Source: Ignelater luminosus (Eukaryota; Arthropoda; Insecta; Coleoptera; Elateridae). From it: a stretch of 64,000 nucleotides of DNA. The DNA lies in contig VTPC01091026.1 of the NCBI GenBank assembly GCA_011009095.1, positions 99,099 through 163,098 of the forward strand, given 5' to 3'. The notes beneath the pieces are model-generated. The model searched no databases and was not told where the DNA came from. It worked only from the letters and a program-made list of their open reading frames with translations. Made by a program: the position numbers and the translations under genes. Shown here piece after piece: positions 50,801 to 61,199 of this stretch; position 1 is the stretch's first letter, and each line of letters starts with the position of its first letter.

Positions 50801-52309
50801 TCGCTGCATACTTAATTATGAATTGTGTATTACTTCCTCTTATAACGTAACCCCTTGTACTTAAATAATTAGTATATTTACAAAATGTTTTCATTTTTTC
50901 TAGGTTAAATTTTAAAATTTTTTTTAAGAATTTTTTAATTTAAGTTTATTAATTCATTTATTAACAAAGGTAGAACATTTCAAAAGTATTCAGTCATCAA
51001 ATCATACAAGTTAACAATAACTGTTATCAAATCAGGTTGATACTTTTTTTTATTTACTATCTCTATATAATGTACGATTTTAAAATTCTAAGCTATCAAC
51101 TATTAAAAAAGCGAAGTAAACATTTGTCATAAAATCCCAAAAGGATTAAACATTATTAGTTATTAATCATTTACTAATCCTAAAAGAGCCGATAAAACTG
51201 GTTATCCATACTTTGAATGTCAACGAACAGGTGTGTTACGACTATTATGTCTAAAACTAATCAGCACAGTAATTAAAATATGGCTCATAGATTGCAGTCT
51301 GGGGAAGGGAAGACTAAAAAAGAAAGTTTGACTTCGCTATAAAGTCAACGTGCCATATTTACGTATGCTAGGATAAGCGCACAGAGCAAATTCTCAGACT
51401 CATAAGTTAAGTTATTCTTATTTTAGCAAAATCCGACAGTGCTAGTGTACTTTTTCTAAATTGTAAGAATTACTTTGAGCAACTATTGTACAGATCACAG
51501 TTCCGCTAATTAGATTTATGAAATGGTAGGAAAGTAAATATTTGCGTCTTATTTTACGCTATAGTAGTTTGAATCTTGCTTGTTAGCAGGTACTCCTAGG
51601 TAGGCTAGGTTATTTTAGTTTAGGTCAGGTCAGGTTAGCTTTAGCTTTCATAATATTAGTCTTGAACTGAAGATAATGTTCTGCTATAGTCCTTGATATT
51701 ACAACCGCTACTCATTAGCCTTTTTCTAAATCGAATTAACTTAATCTACGTTTTCTAGGAAACGTTCTGCACATATTCGTGCCTAACTTATAGGATCCCA
51801 CAATCCGAAATTAGGCATTTATGATAGAAGGTGTCTAAAACCAAAGACCGAAAAATGGGTTTAATTTCCAGTAAGTTATCGCGCAACTTCTAATTGTAAA
51901 ATAGAATCTGGTTTGTTCAAACCTTCTTCTGGGTTTGACTAGACAATGAAAATAAAAAATACAAAGAAATCGTTTCGTGCAAGAAAAGAAAATATTGCAG
52001 ATTCTTTAAAACAGTAATTGCAAAATAAGTATTATCAATAATGGAATAAAACCAACTAAAGGTAAATCACAATATTTTTAGGCGAGACTGCATTATTGAT
52101 CTGACAAAACAAACCATCAAAACTTAGAGGTTTCCTTATTACAAACAGAATTACGAATTTGTGGAAAAAGGACCAACTAGATTACGTACATAAAGCAAAC
52201 ACGAAAAGATATTTCAGTGCATTACAGAAATTGACTTGCAAGTGCTTTATTTTCCAACCATAGTTAATTCTTTCCTAAAAGTAATATTAGACTCCCGAAT
52301 GACCAGTAT
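47811..52309. other. Long AT-rich stretch without a recognisable gene
   Basis: No coding region was supported. At 51594..51640 a short run of TAGG-related units (AGGTCAGGTCAGGTTAG) occurs, too short and irregular to call a telomeric array. Confidence 0.5.
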
Positions 52310-52745
52310 AGTAGCACAGAATTGAAAGTCTAATAAGGTACCGAGTTGCCCAGTCAGCTAGACCGTATGGCTAAGAAACAATGAAGCAGTGCTGATCTTT
52401 ACTCAGTCTATTCACAGAGTAAAATGGATGCCTGCCCAACAAATTGTTTTTTGATGCGACAGGTACGCAGAGTCGATCGAACAGAGTAAGAAAACTGGAC
52501 AAAAATCTTGACAACTCGTCAATTCTAGTAGTACAGAATTGGCAGTATAGTAAGGTGCATGTTGTCCAATCAGCTAGACCATGTGTCTAGGCAAAGATGA
52601 AGCAGTGCCGACCCATACTCAGTCTACTCACCGAGTGAAATGGATGAATTGGCAGCATGCTGTTTTCTAGTACCATATACCGTAATACCTGGTGTGTTGG
52701 AACAAGTCTGCAGTAGGTCAATCTAACGGAGTAGAAAAGTTGGGT
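52310..52745. repeat. Diverged tandem dimer, 216-bp period
   Basis: GCAGTGCTGATCTTTACTCA at 52386 recurs as GCAGTGCCGACCCATACTCA at 52602, an offset of 216 bases. Flanking blocks repeat too (CAGTCAGCTAGACCGT versus CAATCAGCTAGACCAT; CAGAGTAAAATGGATG versus CCGAGTGAAATGGATG). The sequence is GC-richer than its surroundings. TTGCCCAGTCAGCTAGACC has some likeness to a tRNA A-box region, so a SINE-derived or satellite repeat is possible. No ORF is seen. Confidence 0.65.
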
Positions 52746-54927
52746 AACAACAAGCAACTTGCCAAAATCTTAATTGTGTATAATAACATGTGCGGTTGAT
52801 CTCCTCAGAGAAGTTAGTAGTCTTCGTAAGTCAATCTTCCAAAAAACTCAGACATGTAATAGCTCCATAACGTTGAATTGAAGCGACTAGAGCTACGAGT
52901 AGGAAAGCTATTTCAACTACGTGCAACAGTGGAAGCATTTTGAAAATTTGAGATCTTTACCGTTGTCGATTATTGGCTTACCTGCCATTTGAACATATCT
53001 CTACATGTAATCTCCGACAAGGCCACACAATGAAAGAGTGCAACGGGTTATAGCTATGTTTGTTTAATGCTAAATTTACAATCAGGTCTAAAGTCTGCTC
53101 CTTACTTTTTCACTATGGTTTCAAAAGAAAGACCTTTATACAGCCCTGTTCTCCGGCAAAGGAAGAGAGACAGTTGCAAGAAGATGCTCTGTATTGTCTG
53201 TTTCCATTATTTGTTGTTGTACGAAACTATTAGATAATTAACTGAAAGCTTATGAGTTTCTAGTAAGGTGTCAACAAACACTTCTACGATACGAAATAAT
53301 ATTAGTGTTTGATACCTAAGAGCGTTGTTAATCGGATTACGAGACAGCATTGGTTGAATCGATATCTTGTGAGTGTATTTTAAGCTTTTCGTCTAATTTT
53401 TGTTCTTTACTCTACTGTATAGCCTAAAGTACCTGAATTAGGTAGATAATATGCCACATCATATCAAAGAATAAGTACTATTACCATTTTCTTTTATTTG
53501 GACCTACTTCTACAGTTACAGTTAGAGAGGAAAATATCGATAATACCATCGCTAAGGTATTTAATTATACAGAGGCAAAAATATAGACCACAGTTAAAAG
53601 GTTTCTTAATTTAAAAAAATCTCAATAAAGTAATTGCCATGCAGACTAGAACATTAAAAATTAGATATTTTGAGACGTTTGCTTATAATGGTTATAAACA
53701 ATTTGGTGTACAATGTACTGTATAGGCCAAGTATTATACATTTCAACCAGAAATGATTTTAGGGTACTGTCTACTACTAAAGCAATAGTGGTACTTTCTT
53801 GGTAGCGATGAAAAGCAGAAACCAGGCTGAATAAAAACGTTTTTCTTGCCTAGCTTGATTCCACAATTTTGCGTTTCACAGCTTTACCATGAGACACCTT
53901 ATAAATATCTTGCTATATTCATACTAACTCGTCTTCATAGGCTTCAAAATAGATCTCATCTTTGTTATTGAATACATATTGAAGAACTCAGTGTGGTCAC
54001 GATATAGCGGCGCTAAATTTAGATGATTTTTTAAATAGGACAAAATTACCATTGGGTAGAATAGGTTAAGGTATTTCTACTGAGGTACATAAAAATCAGT
54101 TTTAGTATAAATTAGAAACACAGGAGATAAAGCAAAAGTCATTTTTGAGCAAAGTTTGAAAACAGATCTTCGAAATAAGCAAATGACGTTTTATTTCTGA
54201 CATGTACTTAAAATACGTATTCGAACATTGCAACAACATTAGCGTGTCTCATGCACTTGCAAGTTCAGCTTTATTATTAGAAATGATAAGTTTGCCTTAA
54301 AACTGTTTCGCACTGGCACGTTTTGAGTCTTCGCCTTAAGTACGTGTATATAATAAAAGTTTGTTTTTATTTATTCATATAATCATTTATCATCAATTAA
54401 TATAATATTGAGTAACAATTTATTTTTGAAACTGCGAGTGAGAGGAAATAGAAAATAAAGTAGAAACATTAGTATTTATACATTAAAATGATAAGCGCTC
54501 TAACATGATTACACTATTGCGTTGGAGCTTTATTTCTAATTCTCTAGTCTACGTTTTGAAAATGTTGTTTGAGTATCATAAGTGTTATTCTCAGCTTGTA
54601 GGTATTTGGTATTGAAAATAGGTAAGTTGTTACTTTTGTCAATCTGTTAGGAAAAACCATACATAATAATAAGGATTATATTTACATAAACAAACCGCAA
54701 AGCATACAGGTGCGGAATACCGTCGCGTCGATTTTGGAATACTAGGAATGAATAGTAAAACATGTCTGGCGTATTTTATCTTAATTTATAGTTCAGGTTA
54801 TTGGACATTATGTAATCCTTCTTTATAAGGGTTTTTTGAATCTCAATTTAAAAACAAAAAATGCCTTTTACGTACAATTACCATTCTACAAAATCTAACA
54901 GCTACCAATCTACAAGATAAGTTTATA
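52746..54927. other. AT-rich stretch, nothing recognised
   Basis: No gene, RNA or repeat could be supported. Confidence 0.5.
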
Positions 54928-55211
54928 CGAGGTATGTGAGAAAAGTAATGAGACTGATTCCGTACTAACCAAAGTTTTTATTTTTTTCAAACAACAATGT
55001 TATCCCCTTCAAAGTAGTTCCCTTGGGCAGCTATACACCGGCGGAGTCGTTGTTCCCACTCTTGGTAGCAGCGCTGGAAGTCTTTAACTGGTATGGCTTT
55101 TAACTGGTCGGTCACAGTCTTTTGAATGTTCTCCAGAGTTCCAAAATGACGTCCTTTTAGGACATGTTTTAATTTCGGGAAAAGGAAAAAGTCACAAGGA
55201 CTCAAATTCAT
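54928..55211 (-). pseudogene. Mariner 3' fragment: transposase C-terminus plus inverted end
   Basis: This is the last 74 codons or so of a mariner transposase, with stop at 54987. It starts at LSPCDFFLFPKLKHVLKGR, holding the third catalytic Asp (usual SPDLAPCDFF), continues with QKTVTDQLKAIPVKDFQRCY and ends GNYFEGDNIVV, as in insect mariners of the type with CDFFLFPKLK wording. The element's inverted end follows outward (CGAGGTATGTGAGAAAAGTA from 54928) next to TATA. The rest of the element is absent: homology stops abruptly near 55211. It is distinct from the mariners at 23.7 kb and 59 kb. Confidence 0.92.
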
Positions 55212-55794
55212 GAATTTATTTTAATATATGTATTTTATGAACGGTTCACAAAACCTGTGTTAGCAACTAAACGAAAACGAGGGGATTAACATTCTCTACG
55301 TATTTCAAGTTTAAGTAAAAAGTGCCTTTTCATGCAAAGATCGATCTTGTCACGTTTTGAATTTTCTAAGATATTTCTGAACAGACCAAAATAAGATGCA
55401 TTATACGTTCGGTAAGGCAAAAACAATCCTGTGAAGTATAGTATATAAAGAATAGGAGATAAACGGGGTCTCAAATTAGAAAAATCATCTTAAAATGATT
55501 TTTTTTGATTTTTTAAAAGTGAATCCACAGAAATCTCAATCTCAGTTGCCACACAATGTTTGGAATATTTAAAATATACAGATACAAACTACTGCCAATT
55601 AAATAAAATATCCAATAATAAAAGAATTTTTTTAAAAACTGGATAGTGTACTGCCATCGTCCGTGCCTGTAGAGAGGATGTTTAGTGAGATCAAATTTTA
55701 ACTCGAAAAAGAACCAAATTAAGTGATGACATTTTTAAAACTTTGCTAATCTCAAAAAGTCATAAAACTTAAACTGTTTGTGCTACGCACATTA
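55212..55794. other. AT-rich stretch, nothing recognised
   Basis: The sequence between two transposon pieces shows no motif. The minus frame at 55286..55474 has no domain. Confidence 0.5.
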
Positions 55795-57077
55795 AAGGTT
55801 GAACACGCCAAAACGTGGGCACTTAAAATTTTATTTTATAAAAAAGAAGTTATTATTTGAACAAAAACAAAAGATACTTTACTTATCTATGATGTCTTTT
55901 ACATGTGAACAATATTTGTTTAATCTAATTTACCATCATACGCCACAGAACGTACTTTACGTCGTATACGACTCATTCGGGTTTGCACGTCCTCATCGCT
56001 GACTCTTTTTGTAGCCCATGACCAGGCTTTCTGTAGATCAGCCACGGAATTGGCTTCTCCACCTTTCTTTTTTAAGATGTATTTCATTATAGACCAATAC
56101 CCTTCGATTGGTCGAAGTTCAGGACTGTTGGGGGAATTGCAGTCTTTGGGAACTACAACAACTCCATTTGCTCATACAACTCTTCCACTGATTTAGCATA
56201 GTGGCAACTGTCTAAGTCTGGCCAAAGCAATGGTTAGAACTTATGCTCTCGTAGAAAAGGCAGAAGCCGCTTTTGCAAGCATTCCGTTTTGTAAATTTCC
56301 TGGTTCATTGTTCCCGTGGTGATGAATGACCGACTTCTTTTTCCACAGCTACAAATAGCTTGCCAAAGTAAGTATTTTCTTGGATACTTGGACCTTTTTT
56401 TAAGTTTACAGTCTTCTGGAGCATCTTTACGACTTTTGCTGGTGTAAAACTCGTGACCCGGAATTTGCTTTGATATAAGTTTCGTCATCCATCACCATGC
56501 ATTCATATCTTGTTAAAAAATTTTTGTACAATTTCCTTGATCTACGTTGTGGCAGTTAGATTCTGTTTAGCATTACGATCGGGTGCGATTTGGGCCTTAT
56601 AACTTTTTAACTAGCTTTACTCTTAACTTTTTGTACATATGATTGGGACATTTTTATCTTTTTAGCCACATCACGCAATGACAACTTGGGATTGGATACA
56701 AAAAGCTGTAATACGCGTTGTTCCTTCTTTTTGTCCTTGACTCCTTGTTTTTCTCCGCTTCCTGGCTTCCTTTCCACTGTTAAACGGTCTCGAAGCTTTT
56801 TTAAAACAGAACAAGCAGTTGAATGAGGATAATTTAACTTTTGTGCTAGTGGTCTATAACTTATTAGAGGATTTTTAGTGTTTTCGTGCAAGATAATTTC
56901 ACGTAGCTGAAGTTGACGGCTTGCCTTGTGAACAACGAATAAACAACAAAAAATATCAATTGTCACATTTTGTTTCTATGGCTACTAGATATGTTTTGTC
57001 AAAATAAAAACCAACCCGTTTCTTATCTAGCACTAGTAAGTTCTAATTCGTGCCCATGTTTTGGCGTGTTCAACCTT
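55795..57077 (-). mobile_element. Tc1/mariner-superfamily element, 1283 bp, 28-bp inverted ends
   Basis: AAGGTTGAACACGCCAAAAC at 55795 continues to a 28-base inverted end (55795..55822) that matches the complement of 57050..57077 with one difference. TA flanks both ends (55793..55794 and 57078..57079). Length, ends and target fit an autonomous Tc1/mariner-type element. It contains a broken transposase on the minus strand (55920..56966). Confidence 0.95.
55920..56966 (-). pseudogene. Broken Tc1/mariner-type transposase with about D37E spacing
   Basis: This is the DDE transposase of the element, normally nuclear, binding the inverted ends and moving the DNA. It starts at Met 56966; residues 15..119 hold two helix-turn-helix-like blocks (LISYRPLAQKLNYPHSTACS and LSLRDVAKKIKMSQSYVQKV). 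Catalytic blocks follow in shifted frames: VMDDETYI near 56490 (first Asp), LLWQAICSCGKRS near 56360, TECLQKRLLPFLREHK near 56250, WPDLDSCHYAK near 56215 (second Asp), and SPELRPIEGYWSIMK near 56110 (Glu). Allowing for one base lost near 56175, 37 residues separate the second Asp and the Glu. It ends at a stop at 55920. A TAA near 56236 and frameshifts near 56600, 56480 and 56175 make it inactive. The spacing suggests the ITmD37E group; the frameshift leaves some doubt. Confidence 0.88.
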
Positions 57078-57079
57078 TA

Positions 57080-57269
57080 TGTACATTTTTATGTAGCTAT
57101 ATTGTTATTAATTTACTAATCTGATAATTTGTGTGTATATAAAATTAATAGTTATGTATTTATATGTTGTATGTAAACTTTATGCATGTAATATTCAATT
57201 TGTTAAAATACAAACAATAATACTATTCTATGTTATTAATTAGGTACTACATATTGTTTCGTGAAACAA
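57080..57269. other. AT-rich spacer, nothing recognised
   Basis: This is AT-rich sequence between the Tc1/mariner element and the hAT fragment. Confidence 0.5.
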
Positions 57270-57433
57270 AAATAAAAAGTATCTAAGAAGGATCTAGATA
57301 CTGTTTATAGATCTTGGATCTGTATCAAGGTACATAATTAGAAAGACGATCTTGTGTCTGAACTAGATCCATGTTTGAAAAAGTATCTGGATCTGGAACT
57401 AGATACTGAGAGGAAGAATCTTCCCCAACACTG
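57270..57433. mobile_element. One end of a hAT-type element with AGATCTAGATAC-like repeats
   Basis: The right edge reads CTTCCCCAACACTG, i.e. CAGTGTTGGGGAAG inward, a hAT-type terminus. The adjoining 160 bases contain repeated variants of AGTATCTGGATC and GATCTAGATAC in both orientations, as expected for subterminal transposase-binding repeats. No matching left end was found, so it is a fragment. Its terminus resembles that of 62789..63663 (CAGAGCTGGGAAAG). Confidence 0.6.
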
Positions 57434-59147
57434 TCGATAATATTAATTTTATGTAAATATGTATTACTGTTGTCGCCAAAGAAGAACAATCCTTGTGATG
57501 ACAATAATTTTTTAAATGATTAAACTTATGCCTATTTTTGGATTACTCTGTGTCGTTATTACATTACTTTAAAACCCACGTTTGTAAGTGCTTAAGCGTT
57601 CACTAAATTGGTATATAATTTTACCAAATTCGTGCTCTTAATACGTTTTAAATATGTTGACATACATTTAGATTTTTTTCTTTTTGGCAAACAAATTAAA
57701 TTGTTGCATGTCACTTAACTGGGCTAACGAACCACGTTTTTGTTTATAAGTCGCATCTTCCATACACCGTATGTGAGTATTCGCATGTGTTTTTATATTA
57801 AAACATGAACAAGTTACATAAGTAAACTTTGATTTAACATTTTGTGTTGTGATGTACGTCTTTCTGCTTTATCTGTTTTTATAACCTACACTTATTATGT
57901 AGACATTTTTTTAACCATGTAGACATGATTATATGTATATTATGTATTTTAATTATACCATCAATTGGTTGATTTAAGCATTCAAAAAGAGCATACAAGA
58001 AAGAAAAAGAATCAGTTTAATCATCGACGATTAACTTCAATAATTCAGACATTTATCTTATTGGTGATTTTATTATTAAGAGCTGAAAATTGAATTAATA
58101 TTGTATTAAAAAACAAAACAAATGTTTATTTGAAAAAATAAAGATTAGTAGTTCAGGTATATAAAACAATAACCATCAAATGCATTTTTAATAGAAAAGT
58201 CCAAGAAATGGGGATTAAGTACGCTCTTCATCAAATTTGTCAATATCCGGTTGCCATTCTCAGCCAGCTTCAATTATTATGCTTTTTTAAGAAAAAAAGA
58301 TACAACATGTGTAACTTATAACTTATAATATAATTTAATAAAAAAACTAAAAATAAAAATCGAAAAGCAGGATAAGTTAGAGCCACCTTCAGCTTCTAAT
58401 TCAGTGTTAGTTGAGTTGCCTTATACAGACTATATAAAGACAAACATTTGCAATCATATTTAGGGGTTATGAATATAACAATGCGTACATAGAAAAGGAA
58501 GTCCGAGAAGAGAACGCTCAAATAAATAGATGCGGATACTGGATCCTGCTGGTCAGGAGTGTAGTTTTTCTGGAATTACAACTAGAAATCACGTTCGCAT
58601 ACCATGCGCAACATCGCTTCTATCCGGTTAAGATTATAAAAATTGTTTAATTTAGTTTTCCTTGGACTTTTAATAAACGGTGTTAAATTATGCTTACTAT
58701 CAACCCTAATTAGTTCTGTTAAATAAAATACCCTATATCTGTTGCCGTAAACTTAAGATCTGAAACTAATGGATTTTCTGTTATGAATTTGGAAAATGTT
58801 TGCATTTACATAACAGTCTAACAGTATGAGTAATATTTCTTGATATAACAATATTGTATAACATCTACAAGTACAAATATCTAACAATTCCAATTAAAAA
58901 ATCTGAAATCCTGCTTGATTAACAAAAACTGGGATTTTTATAGTTATTCGTCGTAATCTTACTTGTTTCAAAAATCTACTAAACTCTTTGAAAAAAACAG
59001 TTACTTTGGTTCTCTTGCAACTCTAATATTGAATTAATGTTACGGTAATAAAGACAGCATTATATTATTATAAGTTAGGTTTTCAGAGTGGCTCTAAGCA
59101 AGTGTAAACAATAATTGTTGCTTGTAGCTTTTGCAAATAATGTTATA
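57434..59147. other. AT-rich stretch, nothing certain
   Basis: No gene was recognised. A GC-richer patch at 58380..58620 has a TATATAAAG string near 58431 and an AAATAAATAG string near 58521, reminiscent of an LTR, without paired ends. Confidence 0.4.
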
Positions 59148-60427
59148 CCAGGTGTATACCTATGAAATGAGACTTTCAGCTATTAGACCACAAATGTCGC
59201 TAGGAGTATTTTTAAACTGTCCCAAATGTCTTATTTTTTTCGTCTGTCATCTGTCAACAATATTCAATTCATTGTTTGTGATGTTTCATACAACAACGCA
59301 TTTTTTTCGCTCTTAAAAATGTCGAATTTCGTGCCTTCAAACTACGATTTGCGGACATCGTTGATTTTCTGTTATCAATTGAAGAAAAACGCTTCTCAAG
59401 CTCATCAAATGCTTATAGAAGCTTACGGTGGACATGCTCTAAGCAGAGCACAGTGCTTCAGGTGGTTTGAAAAATTCCGAAGTGGTGATTTTAGCGTGGA
59501 GAACGAGGAACGTGGCCGGCCACCGAAAAAGTTTGAGGACACCGAATTGCAAGCATTGTTGAATGAAGATGATGGTCAAACGCAAGAAATGATGGCAGAG
59601 CAGTTGGGAGTGACCCAAAAAACCATTTGCAAACGTTTGAAAGACATGGGCATGATTTTAAAGGTCGGAAGATGGGTGCCGCATGAACTGACTGAAAGGC
59701 AGCAAGAGAACCGAAAAACCACTTGTGAAATGCTGCTCTCCCGGTTCAAAAGGAAGTCTTTTTTGCATCGAATCGTTACGGGTGATGAAAAATGGGTGTA
59801 TTTCTCCAATCCCAAGCGTAAACGATCGTATGGTCCGCCCGGCCACAAGCCAAAATCAACGGCCAAACCAAATCGCTTCGGCCGCAAGGCAATGCTGTGT
59901 GTTTTCTGGGATCAGCATGGTATGATTTGGTACGAGCTATTAAAACCAGGTGAAACAGTTGACGGTGCACGCTACCAACGACAATTGGCCGATTTGAACA
60001 GCGCTATACACCGAAAACGCCCAGAATATGCCGATCGGCGTCACAAAGTAATTTTTCTTGATGACAATGCACCATCACATCGAACAAGAGCGACCCGAAA
60101 TTGGTGGAGACGTACGATTGGGAACCGCTGGTGCATGCGGCTTACTCACCAGACTTGGCGCCTTCCGATTATCATTTGTTTGCATCGATGGGCCACGCAC
60201 TTTCCGAGCAGCGCTTCAATTCTCACGAAGAAGCCAAAAAATGGCTCGATGATTGGTTTACGGCCAAAGACGGCCAATTTTTTTGGCGCGGCATTCACAA
60301 ATTGCCTGAGAGATGGGTAAAATGTGTCGCTAGCGATGGCTATTATTTTGAAGATTAAATTTGTAACCATTTTTTGTTAATAAACGTTTAAAATTGAAAA
60401 AAAAAGTTTCATTTCAGAGGTATGTAT
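59148..60427 (+). mobile_element. Mauritiana-type mariner element, about 1.28 kb
   Basis: The left inverted end starts CCAGGTGTATACCTATGAAA at 59148, after TA (59146..59147). The right side, read inward from about 60426, gives ACATACCTCTGAAATGAAAC, matching the left from its seventh base. The outermost six bases (CCAGGT at left) are replaced on the right by unrelated AT-rich sequence, so the right tip is lost or mutated. The transposase fills the interior. A polyadenylation-like AATAAA lies near 60379. Confidence 0.93.
59319..60358 (+). pseudogene. Mos1-like mariner transposase, single frameshift
   Basis: This is the DD34D transposase of the element, which excises and inserts it at TA sites in the nucleus. 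The start ATG at 59319 (MSNFVPSNYDLRTSLIFC) is that of mauritiana-type mariners such as Drosophila Mos1; an earlier in-frame Met at 59226 lies in the flank and terminal repeat. Helix-turn-helix blocks lie at about 10..110, then WVPHEL at 119..124. The first catalytic Asp is residue 156 (VTGDEKW) and the second 249 (LDDNAPSH). One base is missing near 60100, after which frame 60101..60358 continues LVHAAYSPDLAPSDYHLF with the third Asp. Counting across the break puts it at 284, the canonical spacing and the same three positions as in Mos1. Total length would be 346 residues (Mos1 345). Otherwise no stop is present, so decay is recent. Confidence 0.95.
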
Positions 60428-61199
60428 AATCTTAATCTAATTTGTGTTAGTTAAGTACCAGTAGTAATCCAAATACTATTGCTTGTGTTTGCTTGTTTGT
60501 GACGATTCTTGGATTCTTACAAGCATTTTTATTTGAATTCAATGTTTTTATGATAGGCGCTTTACTATATTTTTATTGCAAATAGAGACGTGTATGTTAT
60601 TTTTGCATTAAAAAAAAGAGTTGGACATTAAGAGAAAGTTTTATTTGATACTGTCCATCTTTCCTTACGAACCTAGAAAACCAAAAAGAATCGACTTTTT
60701 CCTAAAGTTGTCTTAACTACCGAACCTACCTGTAGTAGCTAGGTGAAAAGTTGTGGTGCAAAGTCTAACTTAATACTTGACTCGAGGTGACGCAAAAAGA
60801 ATCAGTTTGATTAGTTTACTTACGTCGATGCTACAACTAGCGGAATTTCGGAATTTTGCCATTTTCGAGATTTGGTCATGTTAGAATAACAAAGAAGTTC
60901 ATACAGTGTGCCCATTTTATCTAGTTGAAATAATAACTGAGGGTCTTTTAATGAGATTTTGCTCTACAAATAAAAATAAAAAAGAACAGGAACAATCTTC
61001 TCAGTCGGATCCCTTAACTACCGGTACCCTAAACGTTTTTCCCAATTATTACACACATATTAAGGTGAAATTTTACACATACCTCTAAAATAATATTTCA
61101 AAGGACATACTGGCAATAATTTTTAAAATTCTAAATCAAAATAAAAATAAACGTTTATGTTTTATATTAAAATTTCCAAAATTTATATTTCAATAGCAA
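60428..61199. other. AT-rich stretch, nothing recognised
   Basis: No gene was identified. The 60-codon frame at 60906..61088 has no domain. TACAGTGTGCCCATTTTAT near 60903 has the look of a TA-flanked transposon end, but no partner was found before the window ends. Confidence 0.45.

Noticed and set aside
51594-51640. TAGG-like run resembling insect telomere repeat
   Set aside because: Only a few irregular units (AGGTCAGGTCAGGTTAG); no array.
59576-60370. Minus-strand frames opposite the mariner transposase
   Set aside because: They are shadows of the plus-strand transposase, which is identified by its catalytic residues.
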